64,000 bases of DNA from [Eubacterium] eligens ATCC 27750 (GTDB taxonomy: Bacteria > Bacillota > Clostridia > Lachnospirales > Lachnospiraceae), in assembly GCF_000146185.1 (NCBI RefSeq), contig NC_012778.1:1805001-1869000 (forward strand), written 5' to 3'. The notes under the pieces were generated by a model, which did not search any database, was not told the origin of the DNA, and saw nothing but the letters and a program-made list of their open reading frames with translations. Position 1 is the stretch's first letter, and every line of letters starts with the position of its first letter. Position numbers and translations under genes: made by a program. Of this stretch, positions 42,185 through 51,312 are shown piece by piece.

Positions 42185-43291
42185 TTATAGAAACTTTTCT
42201 ACACCTTCAATATTTGTTTTCTCATCATAATCAAAAACAATTCCTACACTATATCTTGCTCTTGTTATTGCAACATAGAATTGAGATCTTGTTTTCGGTT
42301 GTAATTTTTTTGAATGATCCATCATCCACTTTCTCATTGTACTGGTTGGATAAATAAGGACTCTATCATATGTCAATCCCTTAGCTTCACCCATATTTAT
42401 TACTGCATATCCGTCATTCACTTTTATTGTTCTCTTCTCTCTTAGTTGCATTGGTTTAAATTTTTCTAAATATGCATCAACATCATCTGGTCTCACCAAA
42501 AAAACTCCGTCATGTCCGGTAATATCAAATTGCTTTGTTCCAGTTTCGCCATATTCTTCATACAACTGCGATGAATATGAACATATACTTTGGTTATTTC
42601 TGTAAGAATCATTCAAAGTCTCTTTATCAATAATGCAATCTATTTTTTTACATTCACTTCTAATAAATTCTTCCATCTTACCATCTGCATACTTCTTATA
42701 CTTTGCTTCGTTATGCGTATGATATGTTACCTGTCTAGGATCCCCTACCATTGTCACATCACATTCCGCTTGCAATAGGCTTTTTATTATGTCTAAATCA
42801 TATCCCGCCAAGTCTTGAATCTCATCTACATATATCCTAGGATAACTCTTGCTAATTCTTTGCGAAACCTTTCCTTTTGTCTCCTTTTCACAACGACATA
42901 CAAATTTCGCAATCTTATCAGAATACATTTTCATCCCATCGGTGAAATAGAATTTTCTATAATCTGTTTCCGCATAATACACCGGACCATATTTCCCATC
43001 ATATTTTTTCCCAGACTTTTCATTGACTAATATCATACCATTAATCTTATCATCTAAGATCACTCCTTGAAATGGTCTAACACCATGCTGCAAAAGAAAT
43101 GAGTACCATGTTTGTATGGTAACATTATGCGGAACACACCCATTAAGTTCTACAAATTTTTTACGAATTTCCAGTTCATTAGCAATAGTATATGTTGTTA
43201 TTAACACACTGTCCGATTGTTGCATCGCCTGTCTAACCAAATATGTAGTTTTACCAGATCCTGCTGCCGCAATTATCAATCTATTTACCAT
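42185..43291 (-). CDS. gajB: GajB-like UvrD-type helicase (Gabija)
   Basis: In this 368-residue superfamily 1 helicase, Walker A AAAGSGKTT is at about 8-16, Walker B RIYVDEIQDL at about 150, motif III MVGDPRQVTYHT at about 180 and motif VI YVAITRARYSVGI at about 340. It is shorter than typical GajB (near 490 residues) but has the same ends and lies directly after a GajA-like gene, overlapping it by 7 bases. In Gabija the helicase part is thought to sense or use nucleotides and DNA ends and to free the GajA nuclease. Confidence 0.85.
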   Translation of the reverse strand: MVNRLIIAAAGSGKTTYLVRQAMQQSDSVLITTYTIANELEIRKKFVELNGCVPHNVTIQTWYSFLLQHGVRPFQGVILDDKINGMILVNEKSGKKYDGKYGPVYYAETDYRKFYFTDGMKMYSDKIAKFVCRCEKETKGKVSQRISKSYPRIYVDEIQDLAGYDLDIIKSLLQAECDVTMVGDPRQVTYHTHNEAKYKKYADGKMEEFIRSECKKIDCIIDKETLNDSYRNNQSICSYSSQLYEEYGETGTKQFDITGHDGVFLVRPDDVDAYLEKFKPMQLREKRTIKVNDGYAVINMGEAKGLTYDRVLIYPTSTMRKWMMDHSKKLQPKTRSQFYVAITRARYSVGIVFDYDEKTNIEGVEKFL

Positions 43292-44922
43292 CTGATAGCC
43301 TCCAAAATATATTCTGGTATTTCTATCTGTTCAGTAGACTCAAAGATTTTCAATCCACATTCCGTTTTATTATGCTTCATAAACTTTCTCAAATCATCCT
43401 CATCCGTATAGTCAGTTCCAAAAATACGATTTAACTTATCTAAACCATTAGCTTTCAAAAGTTTGGGTTCTAAAGTGTTATAATTATAATCATTATTGCC
43501 AATCTTAAGCGTTCCTGTGTCCACAACATCATCAACACATATCTTTATATAATCTTTCTGATTTGCACCCATATAATTTTCATACTTTTTGTTGATAGCT
43601 GCCATATCTCCATCGTTATCTGTAACAACCGCAATTTTTGTCCGAATACAATCTGCAAGCTCAAGAAAGCGTAAAAATGATACCCCGACGGAAATAACTT
43701 CTATACCATCCTCTATCGGCAATCTCCCATCATTAAGTTGCATATATGCTTTTTGAATCACCAGCTCGTCCGAATCTCCTTCACACAAAATAGCTTTCTT
43801 ACATAAAATCATTCGCAACGTATCATACCCAGCCACCTTCTTAAAGAAATTATATGTATCTCCCGATAGTTCAGAAAATTTTATTATCTTTAAATTCTCA
43901 AGCAGCATCACTTTCCTCAATCCTAACTTATTTGCAACAAAACTACTATGTGTTGAAATAAGTATCTGCTTTTCTGCATATTGCTCCGAAATACACTTAA
44001 TCAATTGATTCAATCTTGTATGTGACAGATGATTTTCTGGTTCTTCTAACAAAATGATACTTGCATTTTGTGAGGTACGTTTTGCTAATGCCAGTTCCGT
44101 CTTAACAACACATTGCTCTCCCTTTCCCACATAATGAAATGGTATTTCATCCAATTGTGTAACAAGGCTATTCTCCCATGCATTCTTAGTAACCAGTTCT
44201 ACTGATAATGCTATTTTTTTATCTGTCAAACTTGCATCCTGATTTATTTTATTGTTAATGGCTTCTATTGAAGGATCATTAATAAATGTATCCCTCATTT
44301 TTCTATGTGCCTGTGCAATAGATGTTATATCTTCCGGTTCCAATGACCCCTTTATAATTCTTGACAAATACAGATCATTTCCACTTTTATATCTATATTC
44401 AGATGAATCAATCAAACTTGATTTATAAGGTATACTACGTGTTGTGATTGCATCTCTGGCAAAGGTTGTCCATGTAATATCATAATATTCAATTGGTAAG
44501 CTTTTAACATTTCTCTGTTGCACTAATGCCTCATATTCATCTGCATATTTGTCATTAAATGCAATTTTGAAGCAAAATCCTTCCGCACTGTTATCTCTAT
44601 CTGAATTTGCATCCCCATTCATCAAAGGATTTTCATCCCCACCAAAAAAGATTTCTATTGTTATGTATGGAAGTGCTATAGGTGCAGTGCCTAACGAAAC
44701 AATATACTCATCTACTGCCTCTTTATTAAAAATATACTGTGAAATTTCATTCCAAATACTCTTCCCGCTAATAATTCCGGTTAGTGCCAGATTTATAGCT
44801 TCTAGTATTGTAGATTTTCCCGCTTCATTATCTCCTACGACAATATTTAAACCTTCTTCAAGAGTAATTTCAAAATCTCTATAGCATTTAAAATTATGAA
44901 TTTTGACTTTTCTAATAAACAT
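43285..44922 (-). CDS. gajA: GajA-like OLD-family nuclease (Gabija)
   Basis: The 545-residue protein starts from the ATG at 44922 (GAGGAGG upstream). An ABC-type ATPase half has Walker A GDNEAGKST (about 32) and signature/Walker B region ASIILLEEPENHLSH (about 275), with THSSFVANKL after it. The C-terminal TOPRIM nuclease half begins at KAILCEGDSDELVIQKAYM (about 375) and includes AVVTDNDGDMAAI (about 428). Both are the hallmarks of GajA. It nicks phage DNA when nucleotide levels fall, in complex with GajB encoded next. Confidence 0.9.
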   Translation of the reverse strand: MFIRKVKIHNFKCYRDFEITLEEGLNIVVGDNEAGKSTILEAINLALTGIISGKSIWNEISQYIFNKEAVDEYIVSLGTAPIALPYITIEIFFGGDENPLMNGDANSDRDNSAEGFCFKIAFNDKYADEYEALVQQRNVKSLPIEYYDITWTTFARDAITTRSIPYKSSLIDSSEYRYKSGNDLYLSRIIKGSLEPEDITSIAQAHRKMRDTFINDPSIEAINNKINQDASLTDKKIALSVELVTKNAWENSLVTQLDEIPFHYVGKGEQCVVKTELALAKRTSQNASIILLEEPENHLSHTRLNQLIKCISEQYAEKQILISTHSSFVANKLGLRKVMLLENLKIIKFSELSGDTYNFFKKVAGYDTLRMILCKKAILCEGDSDELVIQKAYMQLNDGRLPIEDGIEVISVGVSFLRFLELADCIRTKIAVVTDNDGDMAAINKKYENYMGANQKDYIKICVDDVVDTGTLKIGNNDYNYNTLEPKLLKANGLDKLNRIFGTDYTDEDDLRKFMKHNKTECGLKIFESTEQIEIPEYILEAIRW

Positions 44923-45035
44923 TCTATGCCTCCTCATATTGCCCATATGTAATTCTGCCAAAAAATATCTTTTTCCATCATGATTACCCATTTTATCACG
45001 CTAGCATATAAATCCACTCCATCTATATTTTTCTT

Positions 45036-45473
45036 CTACTCTTCAAATTCCATACTATCAAAAATTGTCTCTTCCACAACCTTAACACACTCATCCGTAT
45101 GTTTCTTTATATCTTCACCCCAAAACCGGATTACAGTCCAGCCCTCAAAGTCCAATTTTTTATTTATCTCATCATCCCGCTCTATGTTACGGGAAATTTT
45201 ATTAATCCAAAACTCACTGTTGTTGCTCTTTTCCAGTCTCTTCTTTAAAGTATCCCAATCTTTCCCATGAAAGAATTCTCCATCACAGAAAATTGCAATC
45301 TTATACTTTGTCAGTGCAATATCCGGGCTGCCCGGCAATTTTTTATAATTCTTACGATACCGGTATCCTTTGCTCCATAAAGCCTTTCTCAATATAACTT
45401 CTATTTTGGTATCCTTTCCATGAATATTTTTCATATTCTTATGCCGCTGTTCTTTTGTTAAAACATCCGCCAC
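45036..45473 (-). CDS. vsr: Very short patch repair (Vsr) endonuclease
   Basis: The 145-residue protein carries the Vsr signatures TKEQRHKNMKNIHGKDTKIE, LPGSPDIALTKYKIAIFCDGEFFHGKDW and VIRFWGEDI. Vsr cuts beside T:G mismatches that arise when 5-methylcytosine deaminates. It lies 16 bases after the McrC-like gene, at the end of the LlaJI-type operon with two cytosine methylases, exactly where such a repair enzyme is needed. Confidence 0.92.
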   Translation of the reverse strand: MADVLTKEQRHKNMKNIHGKDTKIEVILRKALWSKGYRYRKNYKKLPGSPDIALTKYKIAIFCDGEFFHGKDWDTLKKRLEKSNNSEFWINKISRNIERDDEINKKLDFEGWTVIRFWGEDIKKHTDECVKVVEETIFDSMEFEE

Positions 45474-45489
45474 AAAATCACCTCAACAA

Positions 45490-46710
45490 TCAGTTTTCAA
45501 TCAATTTTGCCAATTTTTCTATCTCTTTCATTTCCTGTCTGACATTTATGCTCATAAGAGTCTTTACATCAAGAAGAACACCTTGAATTTTATGATATTC
45601 TTCAGTATTATCTTTCCAGTTACTTACCGCTTGACCAACTTTGAGCATATTTGCATTATTCGGATATTTACTTTTTAATGAATCAAAAGGCATAAGAAAA
45701 GCATTATATACTTTCATATTTTCTCCATGCTTTTTCTTAAATTTATCCTCATTTGCTATATATTCACCATATGTAATCTGCTTATTTATTGATGTGGATT
45801 CTGGCAGATCCCAGGTCTTTCCTGTTACCCCATATTTATAATATTTTGCATCAAGTACATATACATCTGTTCCATACAACATAACCGTATCTGGTTCAAG
45901 TGAAGCATTATCATATTTACTTCCATTAACATACCATGTTGTTTTAGGAAAATAATCTGCTTTATTCTCAATGCCAAATACCTTATCAATCATTTTCTCC
46001 CATATATATTCAAAACGATATGTTCCATATCTGTAGTTTTTATCAGAATCTTTATCTCCTTCAAAATCAATAATTGCAAGCATATGACGGAATAGCATCC
46101 TGTTTTTATCATTAAAAGTATTGGCAATTTTATCTTTAAGAACAGAACGGAATAACCTTTCCTGTTTAACAATTACTGGTTTCTTCGGCATCATTTCCGT
46201 ATAGAGCCAGCCTATCCGTTCAAAGCTTTCATATACACAATACTCATGTATTAATGTAATCAGTTCATTCTCTTTTACACTATTCTTCTTTGTAACGAAA
46301 TCAAGATAAAACACGTCCATATCCTGTACATATGGTTTCTGGGTCTTTATTGTCCTGTTCCAATTGATCTTTCCCGATTTAGCAACTTTATATAAAACTT
46401 CCTGCTCCTTATAATAACCTCGTACAAAAAAATCCTTTATAAGATACATATATGACTGCAATGGAAATTCTACTTCATCAAAAGCATTACCTTGCTTAAG
46501 AATTTCTGACTCTTTTCGTTCTGTGTTAGCTGAAAGTGTTGTAAGTAAGAGCATTATATCCTTGCGAAGCTCATTGTCATCTTCAGATATATGATATCCA
46601 AGCGGAAAATTGATACTTATGTCACCATCATTACATCTTAACCCTACAAATGTATCCATTTCACGATTAGAATTCACTCTGCATTTACTTCGAATATCAA
46701 CTTTCCTCAA
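45490..46710 (-). CDS. LlaJI-type restriction subunit (McrC-like)
   Basis: The 406-residue protein has a variable N-terminal half and a C-terminal nuclease region (about 225-330). Recognisable pieces are YRFEYIWEKMIDKVFG, LEPDTVMLYGTDVYVLDAKYYKYG (Asp ... DAK of a PD-(D/E)xK site) and the INKQITYGEY segment, as in LlaJI R2 / McrC relatives. It works with the McrB-like GTPase encoded 11 bases upstream to cut DNA after translocation. Confidence 0.85.
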   Translation of the reverse strand: MRKVDIRSKCRVNSNREMDTFVGLRCNDGDISINFPLGYHISEDDNELRKDIMLLLTTLSANTERKESEILKQGNAFDEVEFPLQSYMYLIKDFFVRGYYKEQEVLYKVAKSGKINWNRTIKTQKPYVQDMDVFYLDFVTKKNSVKENELITLIHEYCVYESFERIGWLYTEMMPKKPVIVKQERLFRSVLKDKIANTFNDKNRMLFRHMLAIIDFEGDKDSDKNYRYGTYRFEYIWEKMIDKVFGIENKADYFPKTTWYVNGSKYDNASLEPDTVMLYGTDVYVLDAKYYKYGVTGKTWDLPESTSINKQITYGEYIANEDKFKKKHGENMKVYNAFLMPFDSLKSKYPNNANMLKVGQAVSNWKDNTEEYHKIQGVLLDVKTLMSINVRQEMKEIEKLAKLIEN

Positions 46711-46721
46711 AAAATCACCAC

Positions 46722-48605
46722 CTAGTTTTCATTATTATCTGTATTCTTTTGTTGCATTTTTGAAAGCATTTTCTCATAAACGCTCATTCTCAATACCGCT
46801 GCCAGTTTATCTGATGTTGCAGTCTCATATGTAATAACCACATCTTCAAGAGACTTACAATTTTCATTAAATATAGCTGTCTTGTCCATTTTAAAAGCAT
46901 CATCCCATAAATATTTAAGTACCTTTTCAGAAAATCTGCCCGCCTCCAGCTCTTTCTTTCTGGCAAAATATGTTCCAAGCCGCTTATCCTCAGAGCTTGC
47001 CATATCAACATTGATATCAATGACCATATCATTGATTACTGTAGCAAATGCTCCCCAGCTTACTTTTGTACCCGCAATTATATCTTTTGAATGTTCAGAC
47101 TTATCAAAATTATTCTCTATCTGTCTCATATTCCACCTACGCTGAAAAGCAGTGTCCAATGTAAATACATTCTGATCTGCTGTATTCATCGTAGCCAGAA
47201 CATACATATTTGATGGTATTCTTACCTGATGTTTTTCATCCCCGTAGACTTCCTTTGCAACCTCATAATTTGAAATTCCATATTCACTTTCGCCTACTTC
47301 TTCAAGAGGAAAATCCTCTTCATCTTTTCTGTCAAGCAACTGGAATACCTCTCCAAATATTGCAGGAGCATTACCTCTGTTTAATTCTTCTATGACAAGA
47401 TAATAGTAGTTACCCGGATCATTTTGTGCCTTCTTAAGCAACTTAGTATATGGTCCAGGAGTAAATACATATTTCAGCTTATCGTTACCATCTCTATCCT
47501 TTTCCACTCTCGGTAATATTTGTCCCACAAAATCTGAATATGTATAATCCGGATGAAAAACCACTCTCTCCATGTATTTTTCATCATCGCAATATTTTGT
47601 CTTTATTTCATGACTTTTTCCAGCACCTGGAACGCCATAAAGAAGAATATTTTCTGCTCCTGTTTTACGCTTAACAGATTCTTTATTTTCTTCCAGTACA
47701 TTATCACCCTCAGAAATAGAGATTCCGTATGTATTTTTATTGAGACACCTATATATATTCAAAGCCTTCTGTAATTCTGTGGAGTATGACTCATTCAATC
47801 CTGCTGCTTTGATAATATCTGGTGCCTTGAATTCATTTTCGATTATATTTTTGCCATATTTTATTCCAAAAATATGTATAGATGCTACCTGCATTTTATC
47901 TTCTGCATTGCCATACATTTCTTTAAGAATAGTCCCCAATTCATCAACTGTGAATTTCTTGTTTTCTATTTCTGCATTTTTAATTTCAATAAGTTCCTTT
48001 ATATCTACTTTTGTATTTGTCGGCAGCTTATAAAATTTATTATTAAGTGCTGAAATATTAAACTCTCCACGAGTTTCATCATTGGCTTTAATGCCTATAC
48101 AATCATAAACCAGCTTTTCTTTATGCTTCAGAATCACCAGATAATCTCCTGTATGCAATAATCTTCTGAAGCTGACAAATGCCGGATCATCTATTGTAGT
48201 CAATGACAGCTGTACCTGATCTGCCTGCTCTTTTCTTCTACTTCTCACTATACTCGCACGCACACATCTGCTTTTTTCATCACCAAAGCTGATACCGCTC
48301 TCTTCACCATCTGCAAGATACAGGACATTATCCTTGTAAATATAAAGAGGTATCTGTGTTATAAAATATTTTTTTAACTGCTCATCCCTGTCATTATAAT
48401 CGCACTTAAAATAGCCATCTGCCATAAGATAAGGGAACATATTCATCTGTTCTCCTGATATTGCTATATGGGTCTGATTTGTTGTTCTGCCTTCATCCAA
48501 TGTGTTAGATGCTTCCAGTCTTTTTACCATTATTCCATCATATTCATTTGCTGAACTCTCCGGAACTATGTTCTTTATTATCTCTATTGCCTCTGTAAAC
48601 TCCAT
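46722..48605 (-). CDS. LlaJI-type McrB-like AAA+ restriction subunit
   Basis: In this 627-residue protein the first 210 residues form a DNA-recognition-type domain (GIMVKRL, NQTHIAISGEQ, DQVQLSLTTIDDPAF), whose motifs reappear in the divergent HNH nuclease (51313-52473). The C-terminal AAA+ part has Walker A LYGVPGAGKSH (about 330), YSDFVGQILPR, Walker B LVIEELNRGNAPAIFGE and the McrB signature ATMNTADQNVFTLDTAFQRRW. GTP-driven translocation with the McrC-like partner is expected. It overlaps the methylase stop by one base. Confidence 0.87.
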   Translation of the reverse strand: MEFTEAIEIIKNIVPESSANEYDGIMVKRLEASNTLDEGRTTNQTHIAISGEQMNMFPYLMADGYFKCDYNDRDEQLKKYFITQIPLYIYKDNVLYLADGEESGISFGDEKSRCVRASIVRSRRKEQADQVQLSLTTIDDPAFVSFRRLLHTGDYLVILKHKEKLVYDCIGIKANDETRGEFNISALNNKFYKLPTNTKVDIKELIEIKNAEIENKKFTVDELGTILKEMYGNAEDKMQVASIHIFGIKYGKNIIENEFKAPDIIKAAGLNESYSTELQKALNIYRCLNKNTYGISISEGDNVLEENKESVKRKTGAENILLYGVPGAGKSHEIKTKYCDDEKYMERVVFHPDYTYSDFVGQILPRVEKDRDGNDKLKYVFTPGPYTKLLKKAQNDPGNYYYLVIEELNRGNAPAIFGEVFQLLDRKDEEDFPLEEVGESEYGISNYEVAKEVYGDEKHQVRIPSNMYVLATMNTADQNVFTLDTAFQRRWNMRQIENNFDKSEHSKDIIAGTKVSWGAFATVINDMVIDINVDMASSEDKRLGTYFARKKELEAGRFSEKVLKYLWDDAFKMDKTAIFNENCKSLEDVVITYETATSDKLAAVLRMSVYEKMLSKMQQKNTDNNEN

Positions 48606-50038
48606 CAGTCATTACCACCTTTCATATAGCTTTTTATCACATGTGCTATCGCTCTTCCCAGAAGTGGAGGAACAGAATTTCCTATCTGCATATAAGTCTT
48701 CGTATATGCACCTCTGAAAAAATAATCATCAGGATAAGACTGCACCCTTGCTGCCTCCCTTGGTGTGAGTCCTCTTGCCTGTGTTGGATGAATATACATA
48801 TTACAATCGAACTTCATATGTGCGGTTATTGTTTTGCAAACCTTGTCATTTTCAAGTTTAAAATATTTATCTTTAAAAATACCATTTCTTCTGGCATATG
48901 GCATAATATCTGCAATTTTTGGATCATCTGAGCGGTCTCCCGGCTCCATGCGGCCATAAATTTCTATATCACGATCATTATTATATCTCGCTTTATGATT
49001 TGATACTACATTAACCACCTTATCCTGATTAATATATGAAATATAATCATTGGTTTCTGTAATATTATTTTTTTCTATTTTGTATCCGCTCTCTATTGAA
49101 CCACTTTCTGTAGAATTTTTTACTCTTGAAGCCTCCAGTTCCCTAAGTGCAAATAGCGCGTCTCCAAGATTATGTTCTGGTATATTTTCACTTAGTGCAA
49201 ATATTTCATTAAAAATTTGTTCGTTATCTACTCCCATGCAATTTCCTATATATATAAGTCTTTCCCTGTTCTGTGGAACCCCAAAATTCTTGGCATTTAA
49301 TATATGGCATTCTACCGAATATCCGATGGCACGAAAATCTTCTTTTACCTGTTCAGCTACAGATAACATTCCTTTAACATTTTCCATAACAAAAAATTTA
49401 GGGTGTACTTTTTTTACAACTTCAACATAGCTCTTATACAGATGATTTCTAGGATCATCTATCAATCTCTGTCTGTTAGCCATACTAAATCCCTGACATG
49501 GTGGTCCACCAACAACAATATCAACGTTCCTGCCTGCCAGTAGCTCATCAAGATTTTTTACCACATCTTTTATATCACCTAGCACTATGTGATCTCTTGG
49601 TGTCTCCGGATGATTGTGAGCATATGTGTCCACACAACAGTCCTGTATATCATTTGCCAGACTTGTCACAAATCCTTCCTGTGTAAAACCTAATGACAAG
49701 CCACCAGCCCCGCAAAACAGATCTAACATCTTTAACGAATCATCACTTACATTTTTTCTGGCATTTTCAATATATGTATTACAATATTTACTTACAGGAC
49801 ACTCATAGCATTCCTGTTCTTTTTCATTGCATATAAAAGCCAGTCTTCTAAATGCTTCCATAAGTTCCGAATCATTATCCACATCAGTCTTATATAGATC
49901 TGCCCTGTCATTAAGGAATTTCTCTGTTACAGGCTTTGTAACTCTTTTTAGGCAGACATCTACATGATTATTCTCCTTATCGCCCAATCCAGCCTTTATA
50001 AAAGATATAAATTCACCTTTATCATTTTTGTATTCCAT
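48605..50038 (-). CDS. DNA cytosine-5 methyltransferase 2 (LlaJI-type)
   Basis: The 477-residue protein starts from the ATG at 50038 just behind the previous stop; a TTG seven codons earlier is less likely. An N-terminal extension of about 110 residues contains four Cys (CNEKEQECYECPVSKYC), perhaps an iron-sulfur or zinc site. Then come motif I LDLFCGAGGLSLGF, motif IV GGPPCQGFSMANRQ (catalytic Cys), motif VI FFVMENVKG, and late motifs ITAHMKFDCN and IGNSVPPLLGRAI. Two m5C enzymes are needed for an asymmetric site. Confidence 0.9.
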   Translation of the reverse strand: MEYKNDKGEFISFIKAGLGDKENNHVDVCLKRVTKPVTEKFLNDRADLYKTDVDNDSELMEAFRRLAFICNEKEQECYECPVSKYCNTYIENARKNVSDDSLKMLDLFCGAGGLSLGFTQEGFVTSLANDIQDCCVDTYAHNHPETPRDHIVLGDIKDVVKNLDELLAGRNVDIVVGGPPCQGFSMANRQRLIDDPRNHLYKSYVEVVKKVHPKFFVMENVKGMLSVAEQVKEDFRAIGYSVECHILNAKNFGVPQNRERLIYIGNCMGVDNEQIFNEIFALSENIPEHNLGDALFALRELEASRVKNSTESGSIESGYKIEKNNITETNDYISYINQDKVVNVVSNHKARYNNDRDIEIYGRMEPGDRSDDPKIADIMPYARRNGIFKDKYFKLENDKVCKTITAHMKFDCNMYIHPTQARGLTPREAARVQSYPDDYFFRGAYTKTYMQIGNSVPPLLGRAIAHVIKSYMKGGND

Positions 50039-50039
50039 A

Positions 50040-50975
50040 TCAGTCTTTCCACTCTCCAAGATTTATTAATGTTGCCTTTACCGATTGGGCAACAGCTTTT
50101 GATACATTAACTGTAACTGCATTTCCAAACTGTTTATATGCCTGACTGTCAGATACCGGGATTACGAATGAATCCTGAAATCCCTGCAATCTTGCACACT
50201 CACGCGGAGTAAGTCTTCTTACCCTTCCATTCTGGGTTACATAGTTATCCTGGCATGCTCTGTGCATCTTCGCCATAGTTGCACACAAAGGTCTTGCAAT
50301 CTTCAGATCTATTTCCGATTTTGCCTTATATCCACCAGTTCCATCTGATAATATTGTAGGCAATATTCTATCTGACAGGAAATATTTATCATCAACTTCT
50401 GGTTCCAGTAAATCCTGCAATGTTTTATTAAGTTTTTTCTTTTCTGGAAATTCAAATCTTGCATTCTGATTATCAAAACATACAATATATGTTCTGTTTC
50501 GTGTCTGAGGTACTCCATAATCAGCTGAATTTAATATGTCACAGAACACATTATATCCAAGCACATCATGTAATATTCTGTATATTTCTTTATATGTTTC
50601 TCCATTATTATGTGTTCTCAAGGATCTTACATTTTCAAGAATAATTGCCTTCGGTTTCTTTCCTTTTTTTATTTTATCATCCACAATCTCTGCTATTCTG
50701 AAAAACAATGTTCCTCTTGCATCTTCAAACCCTTTTTGCTGCCCCATCATACTAAACGGCTGGCACGGAAAACCACCTATCAGTATATCGCAGTCTGGTA
50801 TCTCCTCTAATGGAATTTCATTTATATCTCCAAGAACAATATGTTCTCCAAAATTAGCCTTATATGTCTGCACAGCATATTTATCAAAATCATTTGCCCA
50901 TATTATATCATAGCCTGTATCTACAAACCCTTTATCAAGTCCACCAAGCCCACTGAAGAATGAAACTACTTTCAT
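50040..50975 (-). CDS. DNA cytosine-5 methyltransferase 1 (LlaJI-type)
   Basis: The 311-residue protein has motif I FFSGLGGLDKGF, catalytic motif IV GGFPCQPFSMMGQQKGF, motif VI ILENVRSL, motif VIII QTRNRTYIV and the C-terminal QFGNAVTVNVSKA. This is a compact standard m5C enzyme. Start ATG directly follows the stop of the small regulator-like gene. It is the first enzyme of the operon methylase-methylase-McrB-McrC-Vsr. Confidence 0.92.
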   Translation of the reverse strand: MKVVSFFSGLGGLDKGFVDTGYDIIWANDFDKYAVQTYKANFGEHIVLGDINEIPLEEIPDCDILIGGFPCQPFSMMGQQKGFEDARGTLFFRIAEIVDDKIKKGKKPKAIILENVRSLRTHNNGETYKEIYRILHDVLGYNVFCDILNSADYGVPQTRNRTYIVCFDNQNARFEFPEKKKLNKTLQDLLEPEVDDKYFLSDRILPTILSDGTGGYKAKSEIDLKIARPLCATMAKMHRACQDNYVTQNGRVRRLTPRECARLQGFQDSFVIPVSDSQAYKQFGNAVTVNVSKAVAQSVKATLINLGEWKD

Positions 50976-51173
50976 TTATTTTTCCTCCTCAAGCTTATTA
51001 TTTTTTATGTAATCTCTGATCCACAATCCAATTTCCACAGAGGCAGTTTTCCCTTCATTACGCAATAATGTCATAAATTCATCTTTTACTGCCGGTTCAA
51101 TTGAAATTTCTATTTTTGCAGTTTTTATTCTACCTGCCGGTCTTCCACAATTACTTTTCTTTTTATTAGTCAT
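50976..51173 (-). CDS. Small ribbon-helix-helix-like protein, likely operon regulator
   Basis: The 65-residue basic protein (NKKKSNCGRPAGRIKTAKIEISIEP) has a beta strand then helices, compatible with a ribbon-helix-helix DNA-binding fold. Its stop codon abuts the methylase start. As the first gene of the LlaJI-type operon, facing the divergent HNH gene across 139 bases, it probably regulates both. No experimental family is recognised. Confidence 0.6.
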   Translation of the reverse strand: MTNKKKSNCGRPAGRIKTAKIEISIEPAVKDEFMTLLRNEGKTASVEIGLWIRDYIKNNKLEEEK

Positions 51174-51312
51174 TGCATTCTCCTCCGTTTAATAAACATA
51201 TTATATAATGTTTTTATCAGGGTGTAAATACATTCTTTATTAAAATTTATATATACACTTTCTTTTCTGCTTGATATAATAAATATAAATCTACAGAAGG
51301 GAATACAATTAC

